DNA of 56,188 nt from Staphylococcus pasteuri (lineage in GTDB: Bacteria; Bacillota; Bacilli; Staphylococcales; Staphylococcaceae), in contig NZ_RXWW01000010.1 of assembly GCF_003970495.1 (NCBI RefSeq), positions 1 to 56,188 of the forward strand, written 5' to 3'. Under the pieces are notes generated by a model. It searched no databases. It was given only the letters and a program-made list of their open reading frames with translations, and was not told the origin of the DNA. Shown here one piece after another: positions 1 through 7,449 of this stretch. The position numbers and the translations under genes were made by a program. Within the stretch, counting starts at the first letter, position 1; each line of letters starts with the position of its first letter.

Positions 1-50
1 ATATTATGTTAGTATATGTTTATAAAATATTTAGGAGTTGTAAATAATAA

Positions 51-266
51 ATGTCTATTAATATCGATCCTGAAAAGTTTGCAGAATTAGTAGTAAGTTC
101 TAACCCATCTAAATCAGAAGATGCAGAAGATATTGCTAAAGAAAGTTTAAAATTATACATCAATGCATACCGTTTAGCAGAAAGATACGCTAATATCGCT
201 ACTAATTGCTATGACACAGCTGAAATTATTCAAGAATTGAAGAAAACAGATTTACAATTGAAGTAA
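51..266 (+). CDS. Small uncharacterised protein (71 aa), convergent with rny
   Basis: I do not recognise this protein. It is 71 residues, acidic at the N-terminal half, predicted largely helical (many A, E, K, L), with no signal peptide, membrane segment or cysteine pair apart from a single Cys near residue 53. It starts at ATG 51. An AGGAG at 33-37 lies 13 nt upstream, which is a long spacing. A textbook terminator follows immediately at 301-340, which supports a real transcribed gene. It runs opposite to the whole 53-kb minus-strand block and converges on rny. No function can be assigned. It could be a small cytosolic helical adaptor, but that is only a guess. Confidence 0.7.
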   Translation: MSINIDPEKFAELVVSSNPSKSEDAEDIAKESLKLYINAYRLAERYANIATNCYDTAEIIQELKKTDLQLK

Positions 267-300
267 AATTTTTAATACAACATTATGATTATACGAATAT

Positions 301-340
301 CTGACGATTGATTTATTTAACATCAATCGTCAGTTTTTTT
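301..340 (+). terminator. Intrinsic terminator of the 71-aa gene
   Basis: A perfect 12-bp stem (301-312 with 322-333, arms CTGACGATTGAT and ATCAATCGTCAG) has a 9-nt loop and is followed by seven T on the plus strand. Confidence 0.9.
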
Positions 341-367
341 ATATAATCACAAATTTTGATAATAACT

Positions 368-402
368 AAACCCCTAACTACACAATGAGTAATTAGGGGT
401 TT
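368..402 (-). terminator. Hairpin terminator after rny
   Basis: A perfect 10-bp stem (AAACCCCTAA 368-377 with TTAGGGGTTT 393-402) sits directly after the rny stop codon. The T-tail on the minus strand is short (TTTAGTTATT), so it may be a weak or bidirectional terminator between the two convergent genes. Confidence 0.65.
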
Positions 403-405
403 AAC

Positions 406-1965
406 TTATTTAGCATATTCTACTGCTCTAGTCTCTCGAACAACTGTCACTTTGATATGACCTGGATATTGTAATTCGTCCTCAATTTGAGTTTTAATAT
501 CTCTAGCCAATCGGTATGATTTTAAATCATCTATTTCTTCAGGTGAAACTACTACACGAATTTCTCTACCTGCTTGAATTGCGAATGCTTTTTCAACACC
601 ATCATAACTTTCTGAAAGTGTTTCTAAACGCTCTAATCGACGAATGTAATTTTCTAATGTCTCTTTTCGAGCGCCAGGACGAGCGGCTGATAATGCGTCA
701 GCTGCTGCAACTAAAATCGAGATAATTGATGTTGGTTCAACATCACCATGATGGGAATGAATAGCATTAATAATTGTTTCATTTTCACCATATTTTTTAG
801 CTAATTCAACACCTATTTCAACGTGACTACCTTCAACTTCGTGATCGATGGCTTTACCAACATCATGAAGTAATCCAGCACGTTTCGCTAACGTAACATC
901 TTCACCTAGTTCTGCTGCTAACATTCCTGATAAATGTGCTACTTCGATAGAATGTTTAAGCACATTTTGTCCATAACTTGTACGATAATTTAAACGTCCA
1001 AGTATTTTAACTAAGTCAGGATGCATGTTATGAACATTGATTTCGAATGTAGCTTGTTCACCGGCTTCTCTAATAATATCGTCTACTTCTTTTCTAGCTT
1101 TTTCGACCATATCTTCAATACGACCAGGATGAATTCTTCCATCAGAAACTAAGTTAACTAATGCTGTTCTAGCGATTTCTCGTCTAATAGGGTCAAAACC
1201 AGATAAAATGACAGCTTCTGGAGTGTCATCGATAATTAAATCGATGCCCGTAAGTGTTTCAAGTGTACGAATATTTCGTCCTTCACGTCCGATTATTCGA
1301 CCTTTCATTTCATCATTTGGCAAGTTTACAACTGATACAGTTGATTCAGTTGTATGATCTGCTGCTAACCTTTGTACTGTAGTAGCTAGCAATTCTTTTG
1401 CTGTTTTATCAACTTTTTCTTTAGCTTCTCTTTCTTTTTCCTTAACAAGTATAGCAATATCTTGTGACAGTTCTTCTTCTACTCGTTGAAGTTGCTCATT
1501 TACAGCTTCTTCTTGAGTGAGACCGGAGATGCGTTCTAATTCTTGTTCATGCTTCATTATTAATGTTTGAACACTACTCTCTTTTGCGTCTACTTGTTGT
1601 TGTCTTTCTTCAATTTTTGATTCTTTTTGCTCTAAAATCTCATCTTTTTTATCTAACAGATCAGATTTACGCTCTAAGTTCTCTTCTTTTTGAAGAAGTC
1701 GGGTTTCTTGTCTTTGTAATTCACCACGTCTTTCACGTAGTTCATTTTCAGTTTGTTCTCGTAAAATTTGATTTTCTTCTTTTGCCTCAAGCAATTTTTC
1801 TTTCTTAGTGTTGTCGGCTTCTTTGTGCGCTTGATTGACAATATCATCGGCTGTCTGTCTAGCCTGAACCTGCTTTTGATGCAATAAATTTCGGGCAACA
1901 ACATACCCTACAACAACGCCTAGAATTATACCCAGCAAAATGAGTAGGAGGCCTAATAAATTCAC
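406..1965 (-). CDS. rny: Ribonuclease Y (endoribonuclease)
   Basis: RNase Y is the membrane-anchored endoribonuclease that starts decay and processing of many mRNAs in Firmicutes; in S. aureus it is also called CvfA. The 519-aa product has the family's usual length and order. There is one N-terminal membrane helix (about residues 3-22), a long charged coiled coil to about residue 200, a KH domain with a [12 protein letters not shown] motif, and an HD domain with the metal-binding LLHDVGKA motif. An AGGAGG Shine-Dalgarno sequence lies 5 nt before ATG 1965. It has its own promoter (2050-2079) and is separated from recA by a terminator, so it is probably monocistronic. Confidence 0.97.
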   Translation of the reverse strand: MNLLGLLLILLGIILGVVVGYVVARNLLHQKQVQARQTADDIVNQAHKEADNTKKEKLLEAKEENQILREQTENELRERRGELQRQETRLLQKEENLERKSDLLDKKDEILEQKESKIEERQQQVDAKESSVQTLIMKHEQELERISGLTQEEAVNEQLQRVEEELSQDIAILVKEKEREAKEKVDKTAKELLATTVQRLAADHTTESTVSVVNLPNDEMKGRIIGREGRNIRTLETLTGIDLIIDDTPEAVILSGFDPIRREIARTALVNLVSDGRIHPGRIEDMVEKARKEVDDIIREAGEQATFEINVHNMHPDLVKILGRLNYRTSYGQNVLKHSIEVAHLSGMLAAELGEDVTLAKRAGLLHDVGKAIDHEVEGSHVEIGVELAKKYGENETIINAIHSHHGDVEPTSIISILVAAADALSAARPGARKETLENYIRRLERLETLSESYDGVEKAFAIQAGREIRVVVSPEEIDDLKSYRLARDIKTQIEDELQYPGHIKVTVVRETRAVEYAK

Positions 1966-2049
1966 ATAAACACCTCCTTTATCTAGGGTTTGCTCTGTAT
2001 ATCAAAATCAATATGATTATATGAAATTATATAAGAATCATACATACTA

Positions 2050-2079
2050 ATTGTACGGTTTTACACTCAGAAGTGTCAA
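2050..2079 (-). promoter_or_regulatory. Sigma-A promoter of rny with a palindrome in the spacer
   Basis: Minus strand -35 TTGACA (2074-2079), 18-nt spacer, -10 TACAAT (2050-2055), about 85 nt upstream of the rny start codon. A hyphenated inverted repeat ACACT-N4-AGTGT (2063-2076) fills the upstream part of the spacer and overlaps the -35. Confidence 0.75.
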
Positions 2080-2169
2080 GATATCAATGCTAACTTATAA
2101 GTATTATAAAGAAATTGAGTTGTTATTTTACAAAATGTTATTTTGATTTATTTCAGTTAATGATAAATA

Positions 2170-2208
2170 AAAAGCAGTTTCTATATAATATCTATAGAAA
2201 CTGCTTTT
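2170..2208 (-). terminator. Intrinsic terminator of recA
   Basis: A perfect 16-bp stem (2170-2185 with 2193-2208) with a 7-nt loop begins 18 nt after the recA stop codon and is followed on the minus strand by a T-rich tail (TTTATTTATC). Confidence 0.88.
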
Positions 2209-2225
2209 GAAAAATCCAATTTATT

Positions 2226-3272
2226 TTATTCTTCATCAAATAAAGACTTTGGCGCCTCTTCTTCTTTTTCTTCTACGTCGCCATCAAAAATTCCAAGTTT
2301 TTGTCGTAATTTTTGGTCAATTTCTTCTTTAATTTGTGGGTTTTCTTTAAGGTAGGATTTAACATTTTCTTTACCTTGTCCCATTCTATCTCCATTGTAT
2401 GAATACCATGCACCTGATTTATCTACAATTTCATTTTCAACACCAAGATCAATAAGTTCTCCTTCTTTAGAGATACCTTGACCATACATGATATCAACTT
2501 CTGCAACTCTAAATGGTGGCGCAACTTTATTTTTAACTACTTTAATCTTAGTTCTATTACCAACAATTTCTTGTCCTTGTTTTAATTGTTCAGCACGACG
2601 AACTTCTAATCGAACAGAGCTATAGAATTTTAACGCTCTACCACCAGGAGTTGTTTCTGGGTTACCAAACATAACACCAACTTTTTCACGAATTTGGTTA
2701 ATGAAAATTGCTGTAGTGTTAGATTTAGAAATAGCACCAGATAATTTACGTAATGCTTGTGACATCAATCTAGCTTGTAAACCAACGTGTGTGTCTCCCA
2801 TTTCACCTTCAATTTCAGCTTTAGGTGTTAATGCAGCTACTGAATCGACTACAACGATATCTACTGCACCACTACGAACAAAAGCTTCTGCAATTTCAAG
2901 GCCTTGTTCCCCGTGGTCAGGTTGTGAAAGATATAAATTATCAATATCCACACCTAATGCTTGTGCGTATACAGGATCTAAAGCATGTTCGGCATCAATA
3001 AATGCTGCAACGCCGCCATTTTTTTGTGTTTCAGCAATAGCATGTAATGCTACTGTTGTTTTACCAGAACTTTCTGGACCATATATCTCAATAATTCTTC
3101 CTTTAGGATAGCCACCTACTCCTAATGCGTTATCTAACGTAACTGAACCACTTGATGTACTTGAAACTCTACGGCCTTTATTATCGCCTAATTTCATTAC
3201 TGCACCTTTACCAAATGATTTTTCCATATTTTTTATTACTGTATCTAGAGCTTTTTGACGTTCGTTATCCAA
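2226..3272 (-). CDS. recA: RecA recombinase
   Basis: RecA is the ATP-dependent strand-exchange protein of homologous recombination and the co-protease that triggers LexA self-cleavage in the SOS response. The 348-aa product has the usual length, the Walker A motif GPESSGKTT at residues 65-73, the Walker B stretch [10 protein letters not shown], the DNA-binding L2 region around [16 protein letters not shown], and the typical acidic C-terminal tail. It is transcribed alone from a LexA-box promoter (3323-3373) and ends at a strong terminator. Its place between cinA and rny is the conserved staphylococcal order. Confidence 0.99.
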   Translation of the reverse strand: MDNERQKALDTVIKNMEKSFGKGAVMKLGDNKGRRVSSTSSGSVTLDNALGVGGYPKGRIIEIYGPESSGKTTVALHAIAETQKNGGVAAFIDAEHALDPVYAQALGVDIDNLYLSQPDHGEQGLEIAEAFVRSGAVDIVVVDSVAALTPKAEIEGEMGDTHVGLQARLMSQALRKLSGAISKSNTTAIFINQIREKVGVMFGNPETTPGGRALKFYSSVRLEVRRAEQLKQGQEIVGNRTKIKVVKNKVAPPFRVAEVDIMYGQGISKEGELIDLGVENEIVDKSGAWYSYNGDRMGQGKENVKSYLKENPQIKEEIDQKLRQKLGIFDGDVEEKEEEAPKSLFDEE

Positions 3273-3322
3273 AGCGAGACCTCCTAAATTGGGAATGTTT
3301 TCTGTTTAATATCTTAATTCAT

Positions 3323-3351
3323 ACTATACAAGCTTTTAAATAAAATTACAA
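3323..3351 (-). promoter_or_regulatory. Sigma-A promoter of recA
   Basis: Minus strand -35 TTGTAA (3346-3351), exactly 17-nt spacer, -10 TATAGT (3323-3328), about 50 nt upstream of the recA start codon. Confidence 0.82.
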
Positions 3352-3359
3352 GCGATTTA

Positions 3360-3373
3360 CGAATATTTGTTCG
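3360..3373 (-). promoter_or_regulatory. LexA (SOS) box of recA
   Basis: On the minus strand this reads CGAACAAATATTCG, which fits the Gram-positive LexA consensus CGAAC-N4-GTTCG with one change. It lies 8 nt upstream of the recA -35 element, so LexA bound there should block RNA polymerase. A second, more degenerate half-match (CGAACAAACGTACT) lies on the plus strand at 3403-3416. Confidence 0.85.
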
Positions 3374-3411
3374 TGTTATTTTATAAAACACACAAACAAA
3401 AACGAACAAAC

Positions 3412-3428
3412 GTACTATAAAATAGTAC
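3412..3428. repeat. Hyphenated palindrome in the cinA-recA gap
   Basis: Perfect 7-bp inverted repeat GTACTAT-AAA-ATAGTAC, 16 nt beyond the cinA stop codon. It overlaps the degenerate second LexA-like site. It could be a weak terminator for cinA (no T-run is visible) or an operator. No function is established. Confidence 0.5.
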
Positions 3429-3444
3429 AGAAACTAATATAATT

Positions 3445-4590
3445 TTATTGTTCTAGCCATTTTAATAATTTTATTAATGCATAATTTTGACTTCTGCTTC
3501 TTAATAAATTTCTATTTTGAGACATTTTAAATGATTCAATATCTAATTTATCATCATTGAGGATACCCAAATAAACATCTTTTTCATTATGCAATAAAGT
3601 AATACCCTTCTCTGTTTTAAATAAATCTTTTACATATTTAGCAGTCATATATAATTGTTCATTTATATCTAGTTCATGATCAACAAATTGTGGTGAATCT
3701 GGTAATGCGCCTTTTAATTGATCTTCTGTATCTTCATTTTTTAGACGTGTATATAACGCTCCATTGGTAACACCATCATAAATTGAAAATGTACTATTCA
3801 TGTGATTCATTACAGCCGCTTCTAATGTTGTATCGTCTGAACCATAATAATATTCGCCAATGCGATTTAATACTTCTTCTTTTATTGGTTGAATTAAATC
3901 TCGACATTGCTGTTGGGTTTCAGCATTTGCTGTTAATCTGATATATACTTCATGAGAACCGGCTAGTGGCGCAATAGTAGGATTTGTTTGCTTATCAATT
4001 AAATCCATTAAGATTGTTTCTACTTTAGATTCGCCAATGCCAGCAAATTTAAGCTGTTCTGAAAAAATAACTTTATCATCATCAAGAATATATGGTAGTA
4101 ATTCATTTTTAGCCATAGGTTTCATTTCTTTTGGCGGTCCGGGTAATAATACTACCTTTTTACCTTCATTTTCAACTAACATACCTGGTGCCATTCCATT
4201 TCTATTAGGAAGAACAATTGAATCTTCTATTACTAATGCTTGCTGTTTATTATTAGGTGTCATTTCTTGACCTTGGTCTTCAAAATAACCTTTAATATAA
4301 TCTAATGAGGCTTCATCAGTAACTAAATCTTTGTTTAAAACTTTTGCGACTGTATGTTTCGTTAAGTCATCTTTTGTAGGTCCTAAGCCGCCTGTCAGAA
4401 CAAGCATGTCAAAACGTTCTAAACCTTGACGAATAATATATTCTAAACGCTCTGGGTTGTCACCAATAACTGTATGTTCTACAACATTTTTTCCAACACC
4501 ATTAAATAATTTAGACAAATATTGTCCATTAGTATTTGCAATTTGTCCTAACAGTAGTTCTGATCCAACAGCTATAATCGAAATATTCAT
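3445..4590 (-). CDS. cinA: CinA-like protein, N-terminal MoCF/pyrophosphatase domain intact
   Basis: CinA family members combine an N-terminal COG1058 (molybdopterin-binding-like, ADP-ribose pyrophosphatase) domain with a C-terminal COG1546 nicotinamide-nucleotide amidase domain. Here (381 aa) the first domain is well preserved, with TGGLGPTKDD at about residues 66-75 and a LLPGPPKEM segment at about 150. The C-terminal part (from about residue 250) lacks the usual AESCTGG active-site motif and is shortened, so the deamidase activity is probably absent. An AAAGGGGAG ribosome site lies 9 nt before ATG 4590. It is located between pgsA and recA as in other Firmicutes, where it is often linked to competence, but it has its own promoter region here. 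Confidence 0.92.
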   Translation of the reverse strand: MNISIIAVGSELLLGQIANTNGQYLSKLFNGVGKNVVEHTVIGDNPERLEYIIRQGLERFDMLVLTGGLGPTKDDLTKHTVAKVLNKDLVTDEASLDYIKGYFEDQGQEMTPNNKQQALVIEDSIVLPNRNGMAPGMLVENEGKKVVLLPGPPKEMKPMAKNELLPYILDDDKVIFSEQLKFAGIGESKVETILMDLIDKQTNPTIAPLAGSHEVYIRLTANAETQQQCRDLIQPIKEEVLNRIGEYYYGSDDTTLEAAVMNHMNSTFSIYDGVTNGALYTRLKNEDTEDQLKGALPDSPQFVDHELDINEQLYMTAKYVKDLFKTEKGITLLHNEKDVYLGILNDDKLDIESFKMSQNRNLLRSRSQNYALIKLLKWLEQ

Positions 4591-4635
4591 AACACATTAC
4601 TCCCCTTTAATTCTCGAATGTATGCAATATCACTA

Positions 4636-4651
4636 TTATAAACGTTTATAA
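4636..4651. promoter_or_regulatory. Perfect 16-bp palindrome overlapping the likely cinA -10
   Basis: TTATAAACGTTTATAA is a perfect palindrome about 46 nt upstream of the cinA start. On the minus strand a TATAAT -10 candidate overlaps its distal end. The core differs from an ideal CcpA cre (TGTAAACGTTTACA) only at the two outer G/C positions, so it is either a very weak cre or an operator for another repressor. Confidence 0.5.
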
Positions 4652-4717
4652 CAGTAAAATCTAAGAATGAGGATTCCACATCAAACAAGATACTGAATCT
4701 GTTGAAAAATATAAAAA

Positions 4718-4749
4718 AACGAGTTGAAACGATTCCATTTCAACTCGTT
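4718..4749 (-). terminator. Intrinsic terminator of pgsA
   Basis: A perfect 12-bp stem (AACGAGTTGAAA 4718-4729 with TTTCAACTCGTT 4738-4749) lies 6 nt after the pgsA stop and is followed by a T-run on the minus strand. Confidence 0.92.
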
Positions 4750-4755
4750 AATTAT

Positions 4756-5331
4756 TTAATGTTTAAATACATCTCTGCCTTTGTAGAAGTATTCAATACC
4801 AGAAAGAATTGTAAAGAATACACCGATATATAATAAAACTTGTCCAATTGGGAAACCAATCCAAGTTGCTAATGGATCACCTAATAAAATCCAAATAATA
4901 GCAACCATAGTTACTGCAGTTTTAATTTTACCTAGTTGCCCTGCAGCACTTACAAATCCTTGTTCAATTTGTAACAATCTAAGACCAGTAACTGCAAATT
5001 CTCTTGCAATAATTATAATTGCTACAACAGAGTTAGTTAAATCTAATTGAACTAATACAATCAATGCACTAGCAACTAGTAATTTATCAGCTAAAGGATC
5101 TAAAAATTTACCCATATTAGTTACTAACTGCCATTTACGTGCTAAATATCCATCGGCAAAATCACTTAATGATGCAATAATAAAAATAATTGCTCCGATA
5201 AATAGTTCTATTTTTATATCATATCCGCCTAAGAATGACATTTTCCCAAAACCAAAATTTACTAAAGCAAATAAGATAAACACTGGTATAAGTATAACTC
5301 TGAATACCGTAATCTGATTCGGTATATTCAT
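4756..5331 (-). CDS. pgsA: CDP-diacylglycerol-glycerol-3-phosphate 3-phosphatidyltransferase
   Basis: PgsA makes phosphatidylglycerol phosphate from CDP-diacylglycerol and glycerol-3-phosphate. This is the committed step to phosphatidylglycerol, and thus to cardiolipin, lysyl-PG and the lipoteichoic acid backbone. The 191-aa integral membrane protein shows the CDP-alcohol phosphotransferase signature DG-x2-AR-x8-G-x3-D-x3-D around residues 60-83 (ADGYLARKW ... GKFLDPLAD), with about five hydrophobic helices. It follows rodZ by 31 nt and ends at a strong terminator, closing the ymfK-rodZ-pgsA unit. In S. aureus, mutations here are known to lower daptomycin susceptibility. Confidence 0.97.
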   Translation of the reverse strand: MNIPNQITVFRVILIPVFILFALVNFGFGKMSFLGGYDIKIELFIGAIIFIIASLSDFADGYLARKWQLVTNMGKFLDPLADKLLVASALIVLVQLDLTNSVVAIIIIAREFAVTGLRLLQIEQGFVSAAGQLGKIKTAVTMVAIIWILLGDPLATWIGFPIGQVLLYIGVFFTILSGIEYFYKGRDVFKH

Positions 5332-5362
5332 TTTTCAACCTCATTTCTTAATACATTTTTCT

Positions 5363-5755
5363 TTAAAATAATAATACTGCTAAAATCCATAAAGCTAATG
5401 TTACTAATGTAACTAAAACAATAATAGCTGCAACTTGCAATGGTTCCATAGATTTACTTCGATAAGGAGGCGCTTCTTTATTAGCGAACGAAGTTATCAT
5501 ATCGTCTAATTGAATATGATGTTGGGGTATTTCATCTTGATGTGCCTGAATTAATTGGTTGGGTTCAATATTAACAACATTGGCATACTTTCGAATGAAA
5601 CCTTCAGCATAATTACTGTTAGGTAATTGATTAAATTCATTGTTTTCTATTTGTTCTAGTGTATGACGTTTAAGTTGCGTTCGTTGCTCCAATTCATTAA
5701 GAGTCATTCCTAATCTTTCACGTCTACCTTTTAATACTTCGCCTATCGTTTTCAA
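5363..5755 (-). CDS. rodZ: RodZ-like helix-turn-helix membrane protein (YmfM)
   Basis: A 130-aa protein with an N-terminal Xre-type helix-turn-helix of the RodZ kind (residues 1 to about 75, with QRTQLKRHTLEQIE as the recognition region) and one transmembrane helix near the C-terminus (about residues 106-129). RodZ links the cytoskeletal/cell-wall machinery to the membrane in rods. In cocci its role is less clear, and this short form lacks the large periplasmic domain. The start codon is TTG (5753-5755), placed 6 nt after a strong AAGGAGGCA ribosome site. It lies between ymfK and pgsA in a conserved operon. Confidence 0.9.
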   Translation of the reverse strand: MKTIGEVLKGRRERLGMTLNELEQRTQLKRHTLEQIENNEFNQLPNSNYAEGFIRKYANVVNIEPNQLIQAHQDEIPQHHIQLDDMITSFANKEAPPYRSKSMEPLQVAAIIVLVTLVTLALWILAVLLF

Positions 5756-5774
5756 AAATATGCCTCCTTAAATC

Positions 5775-6611
5775 CTATTCAAAAAATCCAAATCCTCCAC
5801 CAAATGGATCACCAAAATCTAAATTATTTTTACTTTTAGTTTGAGCTGTTTGTTTCTTCATTTCTTCATATTGAATTTCCTGATCTTTATTTTCACGTAA
5901 TTCAATAATATAGTCAAAATCATCCATGCTATAATCACATGATTCAACAAATAAATCTGGATGCTCCACTACTTTCACTGAAGGAAGTGTCATTATCTCT
6001 CTAACTAAATCTTGGTGTTTCGTATTAGATTCTCGAGCTGTAACTGCTCCGTCTATAATATAAACATGGTTCGAATCATATTCGCCTTTAATTAATGAAC
6101 TTCTAACTGTTTGTTTAATTAATGTTGAGCTGATAAATAACCAACGTTTATGGGCACAAACACTACCTGCTACGATTGATTCCGTTTTACCAACTCGTGG
6201 CATGCCACGAATTCCTATTAATTTATGTCCTTCTTCTTTGAATAATTCTGCTAAGAAGTCAACAAGTAAACCTAAATCTTCACGTTCAAAACGAAATGTC
6301 TTTTTATCATCGGCATCTTGTTCGATATAACGACCGTGTCTAACAGCTAATCTGTCTCGCAATTCAGGTACACGTAATTTAGTTATATCGATTTCATTAA
6401 TTTCTTTAACGATTTGTTCGAATCGTTGAAATTTTTCTAATTTATCAGTTTTAATTAATAATCCACGTTTACCTTGATCAACGCCATTAATAGTAACGAT
6501 ACTAATGCCTAACATTCCTAATAAACTCGAAACGTCTCCTAGCAAACCAGCACGATTCATTGTAATTTCGTATTCTAGATACCATTCTTTTCTTCTCTCA
6601 GCCACTGACAC
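5775..6611 (-). CDS. ymfK: YmfK family protein (DUF3388), ACT-like N-terminus
   Basis: A 278-aa cytosolic protein of the YmfK/DUF3388 family, closely similar to B. subtilis YmfK in my recollection. The N-terminal 70 residues look like an ACT-type fold (LEYEITMNRAGLLGDVSSLL), followed by a conserved RHGRYIE block and a P-loop-like GMPRVGKTE segment near residue 145, which suggests nucleotide binding. I choose GTG 6611: an AAGGGGTGG ribosome site ends 6 nt before it, while the upstream ATG at 6638 has none. Function is unknown. It sits between ymfI and rodZ-pgsA, has an extended -10 promoter upstream, and probably starts its own transcript. Confidence 0.85.
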   Translation of the reverse strand: MSVAERRKEWYLEYEITMNRAGLLGDVSSLLGMLGISIVTINGVDQGKRGLLIKTDKLEKFQRFEQIVKEINEIDITKLRVPELRDRLAVRHGRYIEQDADDKKTFRFEREDLGLLVDFLAELFKEEGHKLIGIRGMPRVGKTESIVAGSVCAHKRWLFISSTLIKQTVRSSLIKGEYDSNHVYIIDGAVTARESNTKHQDLVREIMTLPSVKVVEHPDLFVESCDYSMDDFDYIIELRENKDQEIQYEEMKKQTAQTKSKNNLDFGDPFGGGFGFFE

Positions 6612-6675
6612 GAGTATCCACCCCTTGTTTAAACACAACTATAAAATAGACTATACTTTGATTAACAATACTCAC

Positions 6676-6684
6676 ATTATAACA
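6676..6684 (-). promoter_or_regulatory. Extended -10 promoter upstream of ymfK
   Basis: TGTTATAAT on the minus strand (TG-N-TATAAT) lies about 65 nt before the ymfK start. No good -35 is visible, as is common with extended -10 promoters. It would drive ymfK-rodZ-pgsA. Confidence 0.55.
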
Positions 6685-6744
6685 TCGAATTCAATATCAT
6701 GTACTACAAAGTTCATGCAAAAATTTGGAGCTTACAAGTAGTTA

Positions 6745-7449
6745 TTACAAATACCAACCACCGTTAACTTTTTGAATGGTGCCAGTAATACTTTTAGCCA
6801 TAGGATGATATAAATATGAACAAGCATAAGCTATTTCATTAGGTGCAATCATACGGTGTTGAGGAAGTTCATCTAAAATTTGGTTAAGTTCATCTTCAGA
6901 CCATTTGTCACTCATATTACCTGATACAAAACCTGGCGTAATTGCATTAACAGTCACTGATGTTTGTGATAATTCTTGACTTAATGATTTTACGAACCCT
7001 AGCTGAGCACTTTTCATTGTCGCATAAATTGTTTCCATACTCGCACCAGTTTCTCCCCAAATTGAAGAAATAACAATGATTCTTCCATTTTCACTTTGTC
7101 TCAATGTATCTACAAAATAACGACTTATTCTAATGAGTTGGTGGACGTGAATCTGATAAGTCATGTCAATTTGTTCATCAGTCATGTCTTGAAGCATACC
7201 GTATAATGCATTTCCTGCAGCATAAATAATACAATCAAGTTGCTGAATATGCCCAAATAAATGGTCTAAATTAACATTACCTGATAAATCGCATTGAATT
7301 AAATTAACTTTTTTATTTTGATACTGTGCCTTTAATTGGGTCTCATCGGACGTGTTAAATTGTAGATCGACTTCATATCCATCAATTAATAATTGTTCAA
7401 CAATTGCTGTTCCTATTGAACCTGAACCACCTAATACTAGAGCTCTCAT
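6745..7449 (-). CDS. ymfI: Short-chain dehydrogenase/reductase YmfI
   Basis: A 234-aa classical SDR enzyme using NAD(P)H. The N-terminal dinucleotide motif is LVLGGSGSIGTAI (residues 4-16), an AAG (YAAGNA) motif follows at about 78, a catalytic Ser lies in VISSIWGE, and the YATMK dyad (YxxxK) is at about 141-145. The substrate is unknown; it resembles FabG, but fabG itself lies elsewhere in staphylococci. Its ATG overlaps the ymfH stop codon by one base (TAATG), which implies translational coupling with the two M16 peptidase-like genes. The same pairing occurs in B. subtilis. Confidence 0.9.
   Translation of the reverse strand: MRALVLGGSGSIGTAIVEQLLIDGYEVDLQFNTSDETQLKAQYQNKKVNLIQCDLSGNVNLDHLFGHIQQLDCIIYAAGNALYGMLQDMTDEQIDMTYQIHVHQLIRISRYFVDTLRQSENGRIIVISSIWGETGASMETIYATMKSAQLGFVKSLSQELSQTSVTVNAITPGFVSGNMSDKWSEDELNQILDELPQHRMIAPNEIAYACSYLYHPMAKSITGTIQKVNGGWYL

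Noticed and set aside
1674-1904. Open frame overlapping the rny coiled-coil region
   Set aside because: It is a shifted frame of the Lys/Glu-rich coiled-coil coding sequence, with unlikely composition and no ribosome site.
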